Positions 7,911-16,303 of a stretch of DNA of 39,751 nucleotides are shown here, piece by piece. Origin of the DNA: Acidimicrobiia bacterium (lineage in GTDB: Bacteria; Actinomycetota; Acidimicrobiia; Spongiisociales; Spongiisociaceae); the NCBI GenBank assembly GCA_021296345.1, contig JAGWAN010000024.1, positions 1 to 39,751 on the forward strand, in the 5' to 3' direction. Positions within the stretch are counted from its first letter, which is position 1; every line of letters starts with the position of its first letter. Under the pieces are notes generated by a model. It saw nothing but the letters and a program-made list of their open reading frames with translations, was not told the origin of the DNA and did no database searches. The translations under genes were made by a program, and so were the position numbers.

Positions 7911-8927
7911 TTACTGGTTCAGGACCGCACGAACAGCCGACTCGACACGGGCGGCGTCGGGGATGTAGGCGTTCTCCAAGGGCGGGCTCAGCGGCACCGG
8001 GGAGTGGGGGGAGGTCACCCTTCGCACCGGGGCGGCCAGCGCGTCGAATGCGTGCTCCGAGACCATCGCCGCGATGTCAGCCGCGATGCTGCACCGGGGT
8101 GGGCTTTCGTCCACCACCACCAGCCGGCTCGTCTTGCAGACCGATCCGAGGATCGTCTCCGTATCGAGCGGTGAGAGGGACCTGGGATCGATCACCTCCG
8201 CCTCGATGCCGTCCGATGCCAGGGTGTCGGCAACCTCCAGCGCCAGCTTCGCCATGTAGGACACCCCCACGATGGTCACATCTGCTCCCGTACGGGTGAC
8301 GGAGGCCGAGCCAAGCGGGACGGTGTAGGGATCCTCCGGTACTTCCTGGCGGGTGTTGTAGAGGCGCATGTGCTCGAAGAAGAGCACCGGGTCGTCGTCC
8401 GCGATCGACTCAAGCAGCAGCCCCTTGGCGTCGTAGGGCGTGGTCGGGACGACCACCTTGATCCCGGGCAGGTGGGTGTACACGGAATACAGGGTGTCGG
8501 AGTGCTGGCCGGCTGCCCCCAGCCCGGCGCCGATGGCCATGCGCAGCACGAGAGGGACGTTCGCCTGGCCGCCGAACATGTAACGCAGCTTGGCGGCCTG
8601 GTTGTGGATCTGGTCGAAGGCCAGCGGCGTGAAGCTGGACCACATCATGTCGACTACGGGCCGGATGCCGGACGCCGCCGCGCCGACCGCAATCCCGACC
8701 AGGCCGGCCTCGGAGATGGGGGTGTCGCGGACGCGGGAGGCTCCGAACCTCCGGAACAGGCCTCTGGTCGCGCCGAACGTGCCTCCCATCGCACCCTCGT
8801 ACGGCTCGCCAAGTCCCGCACCGCCGACCACGTCCTCGCCGTATACGACCACGGTCTCGTCGGCTTCCATCGCCTGGAACATCGCTTCACCCACGGCCTG
8901 GAGCATGGTGATCGGTCTTCTAGCCAC
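7911..8927 (-). CDS. Thiamine-diphosphate dehydrogenase E1 component, beta subunit (AcoB/PdhB-like)
   Basis: Beta subunit of a pyruvate/acetoin-type dehydrogenase E1, 338 residues. With the alpha subunit it decarboxylates a 2-oxo acid or cleaves acetoin and passes the acyl group to a lipoyl arm. The N-terminal pyrimidine-binding region shows VVVYGEDVVGGAG and RDTPISEAGLVGIAVGAA. The C-terminal transketolase domain reads TIVGVSYMAKLALEVADTL, and DESPPRCSIAADIAAMV follows. The length matches the family. It overlaps the alpha gene by 8 bases and is the last gene of the cluster. The acetoin versus 2-oxo acid choice cannot be made from sequence alone. Confidence 0.94.
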   Translation of the reverse strand: MARRPITMLQAVGEAMFQAMEADETVVVYGEDVVGGAGLGEPYEGAMGGTFGATRGLFRRFGASRVRDTPISEAGLVGIAVGAAASGIRPVVDMMWSSFTPLAFDQIHNQAAKLRYMFGGQANVPLVLRMAIGAGLGAAGQHSDTLYSVYTHLPGIKVVVPTTPYDAKGLLLESIADDDPVLFFEHMRLYNTRQEVPEDPYTVPLGSASVTRTGADVTIVGVSYMAKLALEVADTLASDGIEAEVIDPRSLSPLDTETILGSVCKTSRLVVVDESPPRCSIAADIAAMVSEHAFDALAAPVRRVTSPHSPVPLSPPLENAYIPDAARVESAVRAVLNQ

Positions 8928-9894
8928 CGTACGCTCCGCTGTAGACGTAGTCGGTCACACCGTCGGCGGTTGGCCACGGATCGGCCTTGGCCGCCGCTAC
9001 GCCCCGGTCCAGTTCATCGACGATGGCCGCGCGGGTCCCCTCGACGGCTGTTCCGGTCAGCAGCCCGGCCGCGGCCAACTCCGACCGGAATCGCTCTAGA
9101 GGGTCCCTCTTCCTGGCATCGGCAAGATCGTCCTCGTTGCGGTACTTCTGGGTGTCGCCCACGTAGTGGGCCGAGATGCGGGGGATCTTCGCCTCGATGA
9201 ACGAAGGACCGTCACCGCGGCGGGCCCGATCGATCGCTTCTGCGGCTACCTCGTAGACGGCGAAGACATCTGCGCCGTCCACAACGTGGCCCGGGATGCC
9301 GAAGCCGTCGGCCCGCCTACTCAGATCCTCGACGCTCTGGGAGTAGGACGCCGGGGTGGACTCCGCCCAACCGTTGTTCTCGCATACGTATATGACGGGC
9401 AGCTTCCAGATCGAAGCCAGGTTCATCGACTCGTATAGGATGCCCTGCCCGGCCCCGCCGTCCCCGAAGAAGCTGACCGAGACGTTCGGCGTGCCCTTGA
9501 CCTGATGGGCGAAGGCCCCCCCGGTAGCGAGGCCGATGCTCCCGCCGACGATGGCGTTGGCGCCCAGCATCCCTATCTCGAAGTCGGCGATGTGCATCGA
9601 TCCGCCCCGGCCCTTGCACAGACCGGTCTCGCGCCCGTACAGCTCGGCGAGCATCCCCGCGATCGAGCATCCCTTCGCGAGGCTGTGGCCGTGGCCCCGG
9701 TGGGTGCTGGCGATGAGGTCTCGGTCCGACAGGTGGGCGCACACCCCGGTCGCCACCGCTTCGGCGCCGATATAGGTGTGGACGAAGCCGGGCATGTCGC
9801 CCCGCTGGTACTCGAGGGTGACCCTCTCCTCGAACAGCCGGATCGTCATCATCGTCTCGAACATCTCGAGAAGGGTCCGATCGGGAATGGTCAT
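8920..9894 (-). CDS. Thiamine-diphosphate dehydrogenase E1 component, alpha subunit (AcoA/PdhA-like)
   Basis: Alpha subunit of the same E1, 324 residues, holding the diphosphate end of the cofactor. It carries the catalytic-loop His cluster STHRGHGHSLAKG (63-75), the phosphorylation-loop region CKGRGGSMH (93-101) and the cofactor motif GDGGAGQG (144-151), ending in ENN (172-174). The ATG at 9892-9894 overlaps the stop of the lipoyl-protein gene (ATGA), so lipoyl protein, alpha and beta are translated as a unit. Length and order resemble acetoin dehydrogenase operons, but no E2 acyltransferase or E3 gene follows. Confidence 0.94.
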   Translation of the reverse strand: MTIPDRTLLEMFETMMTIRLFEERVTLEYQRGDMPGFVHTYIGAEAVATGVCAHLSDRDLIASTHRGHGHSLAKGCSIAGMLAELYGRETGLCKGRGGSMHIADFEIGMLGANAIVGGSIGLATGGAFAHQVKGTPNVSVSFFGDGGAGQGILYESMNLASIWKLPVIYVCENNGWAESTPASYSQSVEDLSRRADGFGIPGHVVDGADVFAVYEVAAEAIDRARRGDGPSFIEAKIPRISAHYVGDTQKYRNEDDLADARKRDPLERFRSELAAAGLLTGTAVEGTRAAIVDELDRGVAAAKADPWPTADGVTDYVYSGAYGG

Positions 9895-10169
9895 GCGGAT
9901 GTTCCTTCCTCGACCAGACGCCGGTACTCGGAGTCGTCCTCCGCGATCCAGCCGATCACCCTCCCGATCGGGTAGTCCTCGCCGACCGGGGCACCTTGAT
10001 GCACGATCCCGCCGGCGCTCGCCTCGATCTCCATCTCGACCTTGTTGGTCTCCATCAGGAACAGGGCGTCGCCCGCCCGGACGGTGGTGCCCTCGTCCAC
10101 CAGCCAGGCGATCAGGTGGCAGTCGTCCATGTAGATGCCGGTCTTGGGAATGAAGACCTCGTGGGCCAT
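9891..10169 (-). CDS. Free-standing lipoyl (biotinyl-lipoyl) domain protein
   Basis: A 92-residue protein that is only a lipoyl domain. It reads MAHEVFIPKTGIYMDDCHLIAWL at the start, and the modification turn is LMETNKVEMEIEA with Lys43 as the lipoylated (or biotinylated) residue, where typical domains have ETDKA. A short C-terminal tail (EDDSEYRRLVEEGTSA) follows. The linker, E1/E3-binding domain and catalytic acyltransferase domain of an E2 are absent. The frame is open 66 bases further upstream, but the lipoyl fold begins at this ATG (10167-10169). It precedes E1 alpha with an ATGA overlap and starts 14 bases after the oxidoreductase gene, so it most likely acts as the acyl carrier for this E1. 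Confidence 0.88.
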   Translation of the reverse strand: MAHEVFIPKTGIYMDDCHLIAWLVDEGTTVRAGDALFLMETNKVEMEIEASAGGIVHQGAPVGEDYPIGRVIGWIAEDDSEYRRLVEEGTSA

Positions 10170-10183
10170 CGGATGTCTCTGCG

Positions 10184-11125
10184 CTAGCCCGGGATCAGCA
10201 CTTGCTTGCCGTTGCCCGAAGCTACCCCGCCCCAAGCCGAGGCTACGCCGGAGATAGGCGTCTCGATGACCGGTAGGACCAGCTTCCCGGCGGTCGCCAG
10301 GTCCACCATCTCCAGGTAGGTGGCGACCACAACGTCACGCGGCACCCCGAAGTTGCTGTATCCCCTGATCGTGAGCTGCTTACCGCGGACCAGGCCGGAC
10401 ACGACCGTGGCGACGCCGCCGGCCGCCTGCCCGACATGGATCACCCTGGCGCCGAGCGCGGTAGCGGTGAGAGCCGCCTCCAGGGGGCCGCCCCAGAGGG
10501 CATCGAACACCACGTGGGCGCCGCCTCCGGCAGCGGCCTGCAAGCGGCCGGCCAGATCGTCGCCCTCGGTGGATACGACCGCGTCGGCCATCCCCTCCAG
10601 GGCCGCGAGGCGTTCGGGATTCCGTCCCACGGCGACCACCCTCGCCGCCCCGGCGATGCGGGCTGCCTGTACCGCGATGCTTCCCGCCGCACCGGTGGCC
10701 CCCAGCACGATCGCGGTCTCTCCTGGCTGCAGCTTCGCCGCCCAGGTGATGGGAAGCCATCCGGCCAGCGCGGCGGTTCCCAGGGCCGCGGCGGTAGCAG
10801 CGTCCGCGTCATCACCGATATCGACCAGGGCCGCGGGGGGAGCGTTGAAACGCTCGGCGGCGGTTCCGTCCCGCACGACGCCGAGGCCGCCACCCATGAC
10901 GAACACGCGCCGGCCGTCGTCCAGGCGGCCGACCGCCTCAATGGCCGGCACGTAGGGCATGGGCGGGTGTCCGGCGTAGAACCCGCCGGATGCGATGGCC
11001 AGATCGACCGGGTTGAGCGAAGCCGCCTCGAGCTCCACGGCGACCTCGCCCTCGGCAGGCGTCGGCAGGTCGCGTTCCTCAACTACGGGAGTTGCGCCGG
11101 GTGCGGTTATCAGGGCGGCCTTCAT
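10184..11125 (-). CDS. Zinc-independent MDR-family oxidoreductase (quinone oxidoreductase-like)
   Basis: Medium-chain dehydrogenase/reductase of 313 residues. The N-terminal GroES-like domain reads MKAALITAPGATPVVEE with AASLNPVDLAIASGGF and lacks the zinc-binding Cys/His pattern. The nucleotide fold has VLGATGAAGSIAVQAARI (AxGxxG type, preferring NADPH in this family) and continues AARVVAVGRNPERL. Such enzymes reduce quinones or enones. The gene overlaps the cupin gene upstream (ATGA) and sits 14 bases before the lipoyl gene, so it belongs to the same operon and probably handles an intermediate of that pathway. Confidence 0.9.
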   Translation of the reverse strand: MKAALITAPGATPVVEERDLPTPAEGEVAVELEAASLNPVDLAIASGGFYAGHPPMPYVPAIEAVGRLDDGRRVFVMGGGLGVVRDGTAAERFNAPPAALVDIGDDADAATAAALGTAALAGWLPITWAAKLQPGETAIVLGATGAAGSIAVQAARIAGAARVVAVGRNPERLAALEGMADAVVSTEGDDLAGRLQAAAGGGAHVVFDALWGGPLEAALTATALGARVIHVGQAAGGVATVVSGLVRGKQLTIRGYSNFGVPRDVVVATYLEMVDLATAGKLVLPVIETPISGVASAWGGVASGNGKQVLIPG

Positions 11126-11466
11126 GGTGTGGTCTCCTTCTTGGGCAGGTAACGGTCTGCGTCCGCGAACACGTCGATCCCCCGGTAACCCCCCCGGATG
11201 CGGGTGATGTGGGTGACTCCGGCGGGGACCGTGTAGGTGTCACCGCGGCGGTAGGTACGGGTTTCGCCTCCTATCGTCATCTCCATCTCCCCCTCGAGCA
11301 CCACCCCCCATTGGGCGCCGTGGACGTGTTCGGGTACCTCGACATCCTTGTCGATCTCGTAGAACATCGGCGTGCAGTACTCGTTGGGAACAATGTGAGC
11401 CCGCATGTCGACCGGGCTGTCCGGCACGGGCAGTGCCTTGATGAAGTCCGGGAAGCCATCGCTCAC
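11122..11466 (-). CDS. Small single-domain cupin protein
   Basis: A 114-residue cupin. The metal-site motif is visible: PEHVHGAQWGVVLEGEMEM gives the paired His and the following Gln/Glu region, and YRRGDTYTVPAGVTHI supplies the last His. The GTG at 11464-11466 has an SD (GGAG) 6 bases upstream. It starts 49 bases after the amidohydrolase and overlaps the oxidoreductase (ATGA). Small cupins of this size act as isomerases, dioxygenases or lyases on sugars and small acids, or as sensors. No specific function can be assigned. Confidence 0.88.
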   Translation of the reverse strand: MSDGFPDFIKALPVPDSPVDMRAHIVPNEYCTPMFYEIDKDVEVPEHVHGAQWGVVLEGEMEMTIGGETRTYRRGDTYTVPAGVTHITRIRGGYRGIDVFADADRYLPKKETTP

Positions 11467-11515
11467 GGAGTTCTCCTCTCTCTCACTGATCTCGTCTCCG
11501 ATCTCGGGACCCGAC

Positions 11516-12874
11516 TCACAGAGTTGAGATGAGAGCCGCGTAGGAATCCGACGACCCGGCCCGCTCCTCGAACCGGTATACCTGCGGGGTATAGACGTGG
11601 GTCTTCTCGAAGGGATGCTTCATCCGCGGTAGCGCAGGCCGCCATGGCGAGACCGGGCTGCCGGCCTTGACGATGGTGTGGATGCTCGCCCGGTCCTGCA
11701 GGATGGTGACATCCTGGTCCGGCTTGCCTTCCACGACCAGCAGGTCGGCGTACTTGCCCCTGGTTAACGTCCCGATCTGCTCGGCATGCTGGGGCAGCGT
11801 GATGGCGCTGTTGCGGGTCATCGAGAGCAAGGCCTCGAAGTGGGTCATGCCGAGGAGGTCGACGAAGAGTTCCATCTCCCTGGCGTGCCACTCGCCGTAC
11901 GGGGTCATGGCGAACCCCGACTCCGAGCCGCCGATCAGTGTGGCGCCGTTCCGGTGCGCCTCGCTGAGAATGGCGGCCGCCGCGTCGAGCTCACGCTTGA
12001 ACCGGTCCCGCATCGGCGGGGAGAGGTTGGCCCGGTTGGCTTCCAGAGTATTGACCAGCAGCGTCATGGCCGGGAGCAGGGGGATGTCCTTCTCCAGGAC
12101 CATCTCGAGGGTCGGCTCGTCCATGTATGAGGCGTGCATTATCCAGTCGACGCCGGCCCGCGCCGCGTACTCGACCGACTGGCGGGACCGGGCGTGGATG
12201 GTGACCGGACGGCCCAGGCGGTGGGACTCGTCGACGGCCAGCTCGAGTTCTTCCAGGCGGAAGGATGCATACTCGTCGGACGAGTTGCCCGATCCGGCGA
12301 TCTTGATGACGTTCACGCCGTCCTTGACCTCGTTGCGGATCTCCTGGAGCAACTCGTCCCGGTTGCGCACCAGCGCTCCGAACGACGATTCTGGAACTCC
12401 GATCCAGCTGGGGAAGCCGTCCGAGATTCCCTGCTGGGTGGTGATCTGGCGGCCTGCGCAGGCCATCCGCGGTCCCTGCACGAGACCGGCTTCGATCGCG
12501 TCCCGCACCGCGATCGCCACGGAGTACGGCCCCCCCGGGTCACAGCTGGACGTCACTCCCGCCAGCAGCGCCTTCTCCGCATCGACCGAGGCCCGGATCG
12601 CCCGGTATTCGGCGGGTGTGTAGATCGACAGCTCTTCCTCCGACTCGGCCTCTCCGAAACTTATGTGCATATGCCCGTCGACCAGCCCCGGCATAACCGT
12701 GAAGCCGGTGGTGTCGACTTCCTCGTAGCCGTTCGCCATGAACTCCTGCGGAACGGCGTCGGCGTCACCCACCCAGGCGATCCGGTCGGCCTCGACCACC
12801 ACGCAGCCTCGATCGATGACCGTCTCGTCCTCGCATGGCAGCACTCGGCCCCCGTTGAAGCGGTACCCGGTCAC
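11516..12874 (-). CDS. Metal-dependent amidohydrolase (imidazolonepropionase/prolidase-like)
   Basis: A 452-residue amidohydrolase of the family that cleaves cyclic amides, imidazolones or Xaa-Pro type bonds. The N-terminal beta-sandwich leads to DGHMH (His68, His70), the first metal pair. Lys191 in NVIKIAG, His227 in TIHAR and His247 in IMHAS match the remaining ligands. The usual final Asp (GTDAG type) is replaced: the segment is GGSESG with Glu318 at that place, followed by the family stretch TPYGEWHAREMELFV. The C-terminal strand GKYADLLVVEGKP is normal. The GTG start at 12872-12874 has an SD (GGGAGGT) 7 bases upstream. It lies 24 bases after the PhyH gene in the same operon. Confidence 0.92.
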   Translation of the reverse strand: MTGYRFNGGRVLPCEDETVIDRGCVVVEADRIAWVGDADAVPQEFMANGYEEVDTTGFTVMPGLVDGHMHISFGEAESEEELSIYTPAEYRAIRASVDAEKALLAGVTSSCDPGGPYSVAIAVRDAIEAGLVQGPRMACAGRQITTQQGISDGFPSWIGVPESSFGALVRNRDELLQEIRNEVKDGVNVIKIAGSGNSSDEYASFRLEELELAVDESHRLGRPVTIHARSRQSVEYAARAGVDWIMHASYMDEPTLEMVLEKDIPLLPAMTLLVNTLEANRANLSPPMRDRFKRELDAAAAILSEAHRNGATLIGGSESGFAMTPYGEWHAREMELFVDLLGMTHFEALLSMTRNSAITLPQHAEQIGTLTRGKYADLLVVEGKPDQDVTILQDRASIHTIVKAGSPVSPWRPALPRMKHPFEKTHVYTPQVYRFEERAGSSDSYAALISTL

Positions 12875-12898
12875 GGTCTTACCTCCCCAGTCCTGGCA

Positions 12899-13768
12899 TC
12901 AGGACGGGACCAGCGGGAAGTACTTGCCTCCGATCGGGTCACCGATCTCGATACCCACCTCGTCGTCCGAATAATTGAACTCGTAGCGTTTGCTGCCGAA
13001 CCACCGGGTGCCGTCGGCCACGAAACGCACGACTATCGCCCGGCGAGGGATGGTCGAGACGTTGGGTAGCGAGGCGTGCCAGGTGAGGCAATGGTGCATG
13101 GATACCGACCCGGCCGGCACCGTGATCGTCTCCACAGGCAGGCCGGCCTCGGCCGGGTCGGAGATCGGCCTGACGGTGGGGGGCCGCAGGTCCTGCAGGT
13201 ATGTCGATCCCGTCCCGAAGGCGGCGGGCAGCGTCTCGCCCGTCACGTGACTTCCGGGCACCATTTGCATCGCTCCGTTCTCGGCGGTCACGTCGTCAAG
13301 CGCCACCCAGGCGGTCACCGCGTTCGGCTGGGCGAGCGGCCAGTACGGGTAGTCCTGGTGCCACTTGAGGCTGCCGCCCTTGCCCGGATCCTTGAACAGG
13401 GCGTTGTCCTCCAGGATGCGGACCTCTCGCGATCCCGTGAGCTGGGCCGCCCACCCGGCCAGGACCGGGTTGAAGGAGACGATGCGGATGTCCTCGTCCC
13501 ATGTCCAGAGGTTGAACAGGAAGCCCACCGACTTGCCCGGCTCGGGAGGAAGCACGCTGTCCTCGGGCCAGATGGCGGGATCGAGCAAGTCCCACTCCTC
13601 ACCCTTCCCTCGCTGGAGGACGCGGGCTCTCTCCACCACGTCACGCAGCATCTCGACCTGCTCCGTGGTGAATACCCGGCCCGGCCGTATAAAGCCCTTG
13701 TGGTGGAACTCGAGGAGCTCGTCGGCGTTCAGCGCACTCGTCCGAATCTCGTCAGTCACCGTCTGCAT
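12899..13768 (-). CDS. Phytanoyl-CoA dioxygenase (PhyH) family Fe(II)/2-oxoglutarate oxygenase
   Basis: A 289-residue PhyH-family oxygenase, which hydroxylates small organic substrates using iron and 2-oxoglutarate. The facial triad is visible: His137 and Asp139 in KWHQDYPYWP, and the distal His231 in HCLTWHASLPN. The Arg pair in PRRAIVVRF (242-243) fits 2-oxoglutarate binding. ENGAMQMVPGSH is the usual strand after the HxD motif. The ATG at 13766-13768 has a strong SD (AGGAGGT) about 6 bases upstream. It lies 49 bases after the lipoprotein gene. Bacterial relatives act on lipids, ectoine, aminophosphonates or natural products; the substrate here is not known. Confidence 0.93.
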   Translation of the reverse strand: MQTVTDEIRTSALNADELLEFHHKGFIRPGRVFTTEQVEMLRDVVERARVLQRGKGEEWDLLDPAIWPEDSVLPPEPGKSVGFLFNLWTWDEDIRIVSFNPVLAGWAAQLTGSREVRILEDNALFKDPGKGGSLKWHQDYPYWPLAQPNAVTAWVALDDVTAENGAMQMVPGSHVTGETLPAAFGTGSTYLQDLRPPTVRPISDPAEAGLPVETITVPAGSVSMHHCLTWHASLPNVSTIPRRAIVVRFVADGTRWFGSKRYEFNYSDDEVGIEIGDPIGGKYFPLVPS

Positions 13769-13817
13769 GCTTGACCTCCTTGCCGTTCGGCAACCACCTG
13801 AACGGTTGTTGACGTGC

Positions 13818-14186
13818 TCATTCGATCACCTCCACCGATGACGTCTCCACCGTGCACAGCAGCGGCGGGTCTACCTCGTCCCCGGCCTCGACCGAGTATG
13901 GCAGTTCGCTTCCGGATTCGACTCGGGCCACCGTGAACTCCACCTCGTGGTAGACCTCGCTGGAAAGGTCCAGCCACATCGCCATCAGTTCCAGCCGCAC
14001 CGCCACGTCTGCGTCGTTTCGCAACATCCCGCCCACTGATTCCGACGAGCACTGGGAGACGCTCGCCAGTATGAATGTCTCAACGTCGCGGTCGACGTCG
14101 GCGCGCGGTAGGTAGCAGGATACCGCCAGTACCGAGAGCGCGATCAGGAGCGGCAGCCGTCCACGCGTCAATGCCTGAGCCCTCAC
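13818..14186 (-). CDS. Small predicted lipoprotein, unknown function
   Basis: A 122-residue protein not recognised as a known family. From a GTG at 14184-14186 it starts MRAQALTRGRLPLLIALSV and reaches a lipobox, LAVSC, with Cys24 as the probable lipidation site. The mature part is short, acidic and beta-rich in appearance, ending CTVETSSVEVIE, with two further Cys that could form a disulfide. GAGG lies just upstream of the GTG. It starts 8 bases after the deacetylase-like gene, so the two are probably co-expressed. The open frame continues upstream over the deacetylase gene, but that part is a shadow. Confidence 0.6.
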   Translation of the reverse strand: MRAQALTRGRLPLLIALSVLAVSCYLPRADVDRDVETFILASVSQCSSESVGGMLRNDADVAVRLELMAMWLDLSSEVYHEVEFTVARVESGSELPYSVEAGDEVDPPLLCTVETSSVEVIE

Positions 14187-14194
14187 GATCCTCG

Positions 14195-15031
14195 CTATTG
14201 CAACTGCTGGTTGTAGTAGTCGGTGTAGGACATGACTTCTACGCCTCGCTCTAGCGCGTACTCCATTACGCCGCGCGCCCAGCCTGTCCCTGCCTCGTTG
14301 TAGCGGATCATCGCCCACTCGTGGAAGCAAGCCCCGTAGACCTGGTCCTTCTCGACGATCTCGTCCACCCCCTCCTTGAGGACCTCGAGAAATTCGGCGC
14401 CCCGGTCGATTCCGTACTCCTCGAACCAGAAACCGTCCAGCCAGTGCTGGAAGGGCAGCTCCAGGATGTCGGGGAATCCCTGCTCCTCGTACCAGAACGG
14501 CTGGACATCGAGGGGTGAGGGGTTGTCGTGCTCCGAGTTGCGTCCCCAGGAGCTCACGTACTCGATTCCGGTATCCGCCAGCATCTGCAGCCGGTCGGGC
14601 CGGTCGGAGAGGCCCAGGTAGTAACCGTGCGGGGTCCGCAGCCCGATGCAGTCGACGTCCAGATGCTCCTTGAGCAGCGCGGATGTCGCCCCTAGTTCGT
14701 GGCGGAGGGCCTCGGGCGGCGCCTGCGGGAACAGCCCTCCCCGCCAGGTGTCGTCCTTGAAGAGGATGTGGCTGTAGGTGTGCTGCTGGATGTCGAGCAG
14801 CGGATTTGCGGCCGCCTTCTTGAGGGCGGGAAGGCAATGGAGCAACGTCCGGCCGCATACGAACAGCGTGCCCGTGACCCCCAATGCCTCGTGATTGGCG
14901 GTGATGATCTCGACGCCGGCTTCGGTGGCGTCGTCGGGCAGCGAACCGTAGAAGCTCTCACCGCCGCCTCTCGCCAGATTCTCGCCGATGGCGTGGTATT
15001 CCGTGTCGTAGCCCATCAACATCGTTGCCAC
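14195..15031 (-). CDS. Polysaccharide deacetylase (NodB-fold) family protein
   Basis: A 278-residue NodB-fold protein. The expected motifs are recognisable: a divergent first motif GYDTEYH (Asp9, Glu11), the metal-binding HTYSH (His84, His88) and LRTPHGYY (132-139) in place of the classical RxPYG. No signal peptide is visible, so it probably acts inside the cell on a small amide or acetylated sugar rather than on wall polymer. The GTG start at 15029-15031 has an AGGA element about 8 bases upstream. It is the first gene of the minus-strand catabolic run, and its promoter should lie within 15032-15276. Confidence 0.85.
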   Translation of the reverse strand: MATMLMGYDTEYHAIGENLARGGGESFYGSLPDDATEAGVEIITANHEALGVTGTLFVCGRTLLHCLPALKKAAANPLLDIQQHTYSHILFKDDTWRGGLFPQAPPEALRHELGATSALLKEHLDVDCIGLRTPHGYYLGLSDRPDRLQMLADTGIEYVSSWGRNSEHDNPSPLDVQPFWYEEQGFPDILELPFQHWLDGFWFEEYGIDRGAEFLEVLKEGVDEIVEKDQVYGACFHEWAMIRYNEAGTGWARGVMEYALERGVEVMSYTDYYNQQLQ

Positions 15032-15276
15032 GGTTCGAGTCCTTTCCTAGGAGGGTGGAGGTACCCTTTGCCGGCTTCGGTGGTCTAATGACGAAAATAG
15101 CCGGTCACCAGGAACGGGGCCAACTGGTATCGCCGTTCTTAAGTATCCTTCCTGACCGCCACGTGCAATGCCCACAAAGATTGTTGACACCTGGTCGGAG
15201 GGTCTCCCTGGACGTGACCTGATAGAGCTCTACTGATTCAGGGAAGCCGTCCGCCGCGATCGCCGCCGGGTCGGCG

Positions 15277-16125
15277 CTAGCTGTCCGAGTGGCGGGCGGT
15301 GTCGAGATCCCCGAGCGCCACGCCGGTGATCATGTCGACGAGATGGCGGGGCGTGACCCCCTCCATGCTCGCGAGTTCGCCCACCTTCATGCCGTGGCGG
15401 AGCACCACAACTCGATCGCACACCTTGACGACGTCGTGCATGTTGTGGCTCACGAGCAGTACTGCGACCCCTTGCTTCTTGAGGCGCTCGATCAGGTCCA
15501 AGACCAGGCGGGTCTGCTCGACTCCGAGGGCGGCCGTCGGTTCGTCGAGAACCACGATGTGGTTCCCCCATGCCACGGCCCGGCCGACCGCCACCGCCTG
15601 CCGCTGGCCTCCTGACAGCTTGTCGACGGGCTGGCGCACCGACGGGATGTCGATGCTCAGCCGGTCGAGTATCTCGCGGGATTCCCTGTACATCCGGCGG
15701 CGGTCCAACCATCCGAGCCAGCCGAACAATCCCCACCTGAAGGTGTGCTCCCTGTTCAGGAAGAGGTTGGTGGCGACATCGAGCGTGTCCACCAGCGACA
15801 GGTCCTGGTGGACCGTCTCCACACCGAGCCGGTGGGCCGCCTCGGGATTCTCGATGGACACGACCGAACCGTCGATGAGGATTTCCCCCGCGTCGGGGGT
15901 GAGCCCACCCGAGACGCAGTTCACCACGGTGGTCTTGCCGGCACCGTTGTCGCCGAGCAGGCCGAGAACCTCGCCGCGCCGGATCTCGAAGCTGACCTCC
16001 CTGGCGGCGCGGACCGCTCCGAACGATTTCGACAGGGAACGCACATCGAGGGCAACCGAACCGTTGGGTTGCTCGGAAGCGGTCCCGTGGGGGTCGAAGG
16101 CGGGTGGATCGTGGGTCTTTACCAT
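15277..16125 (-). CDS. Sugar-type ABC transporter ATP-binding protein (single domain, FrcA/RbsA-like)
   Basis: ATPase of a carbohydrate-uptake (CUT2-type) importer, 282 residues, so a single nucleotide-binding domain rather than the double domain of RbsA. Walker A is GDNGAGKT (58-65), the Q-loop is VHQDLSLV, the signature is LSGGQRQ (170-176) and Walker B is HIVVLDEPTAAL (189-200). The probable partners, a sugar-type binding protein (19157) and permease (20491), lie on the other strand about 3 kb away. No SD is evident before the ATG at 16125. It is divergent from the cupin gene at 16304, leaving 178 bases for two promoters. Confidence 0.93.
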   Translation of the reverse strand: MVKTHDPPAFDPHGTASEQPNGSVALDVRSLSKSFGAVRAAREVSFEIRRGEVLGLLGDNGAGKTTVVNCVSGGLTPDAGEILIDGSVVSIENPEAAHRLGVETVHQDLSLVDTLDVATNLFLNREHTFRWGLFGWLGWLDRRRMYRESREILDRLSIDIPSVRQPVDKLSGGQRQAVAVGRAVAWGNHIVVLDEPTAALGVEQTRLVLDLIERLKKQGVAVLLVSHNMHDVVKVCDRVVVLRHGMKVGELASMEGVTPRHLVDMITGVALGDLDTARHSDS

Positions 16126-16303
16126 CGCAGCAAAACCGGCCTGGCAGGAGGTCTCCTCGGAGGATACTCAAGATCCCCCTGCGATGGGGTTCGCTCGTTG
16201 GTCTGCGACCCTTTGACAAGTCGCATAGGCAACCGGTGAACCCCGCAATACTCGTTCTTGAGCACCCTCCTAAAGTAATCCGTCCTCAGGAAAGGAGGTC
16301 CGA

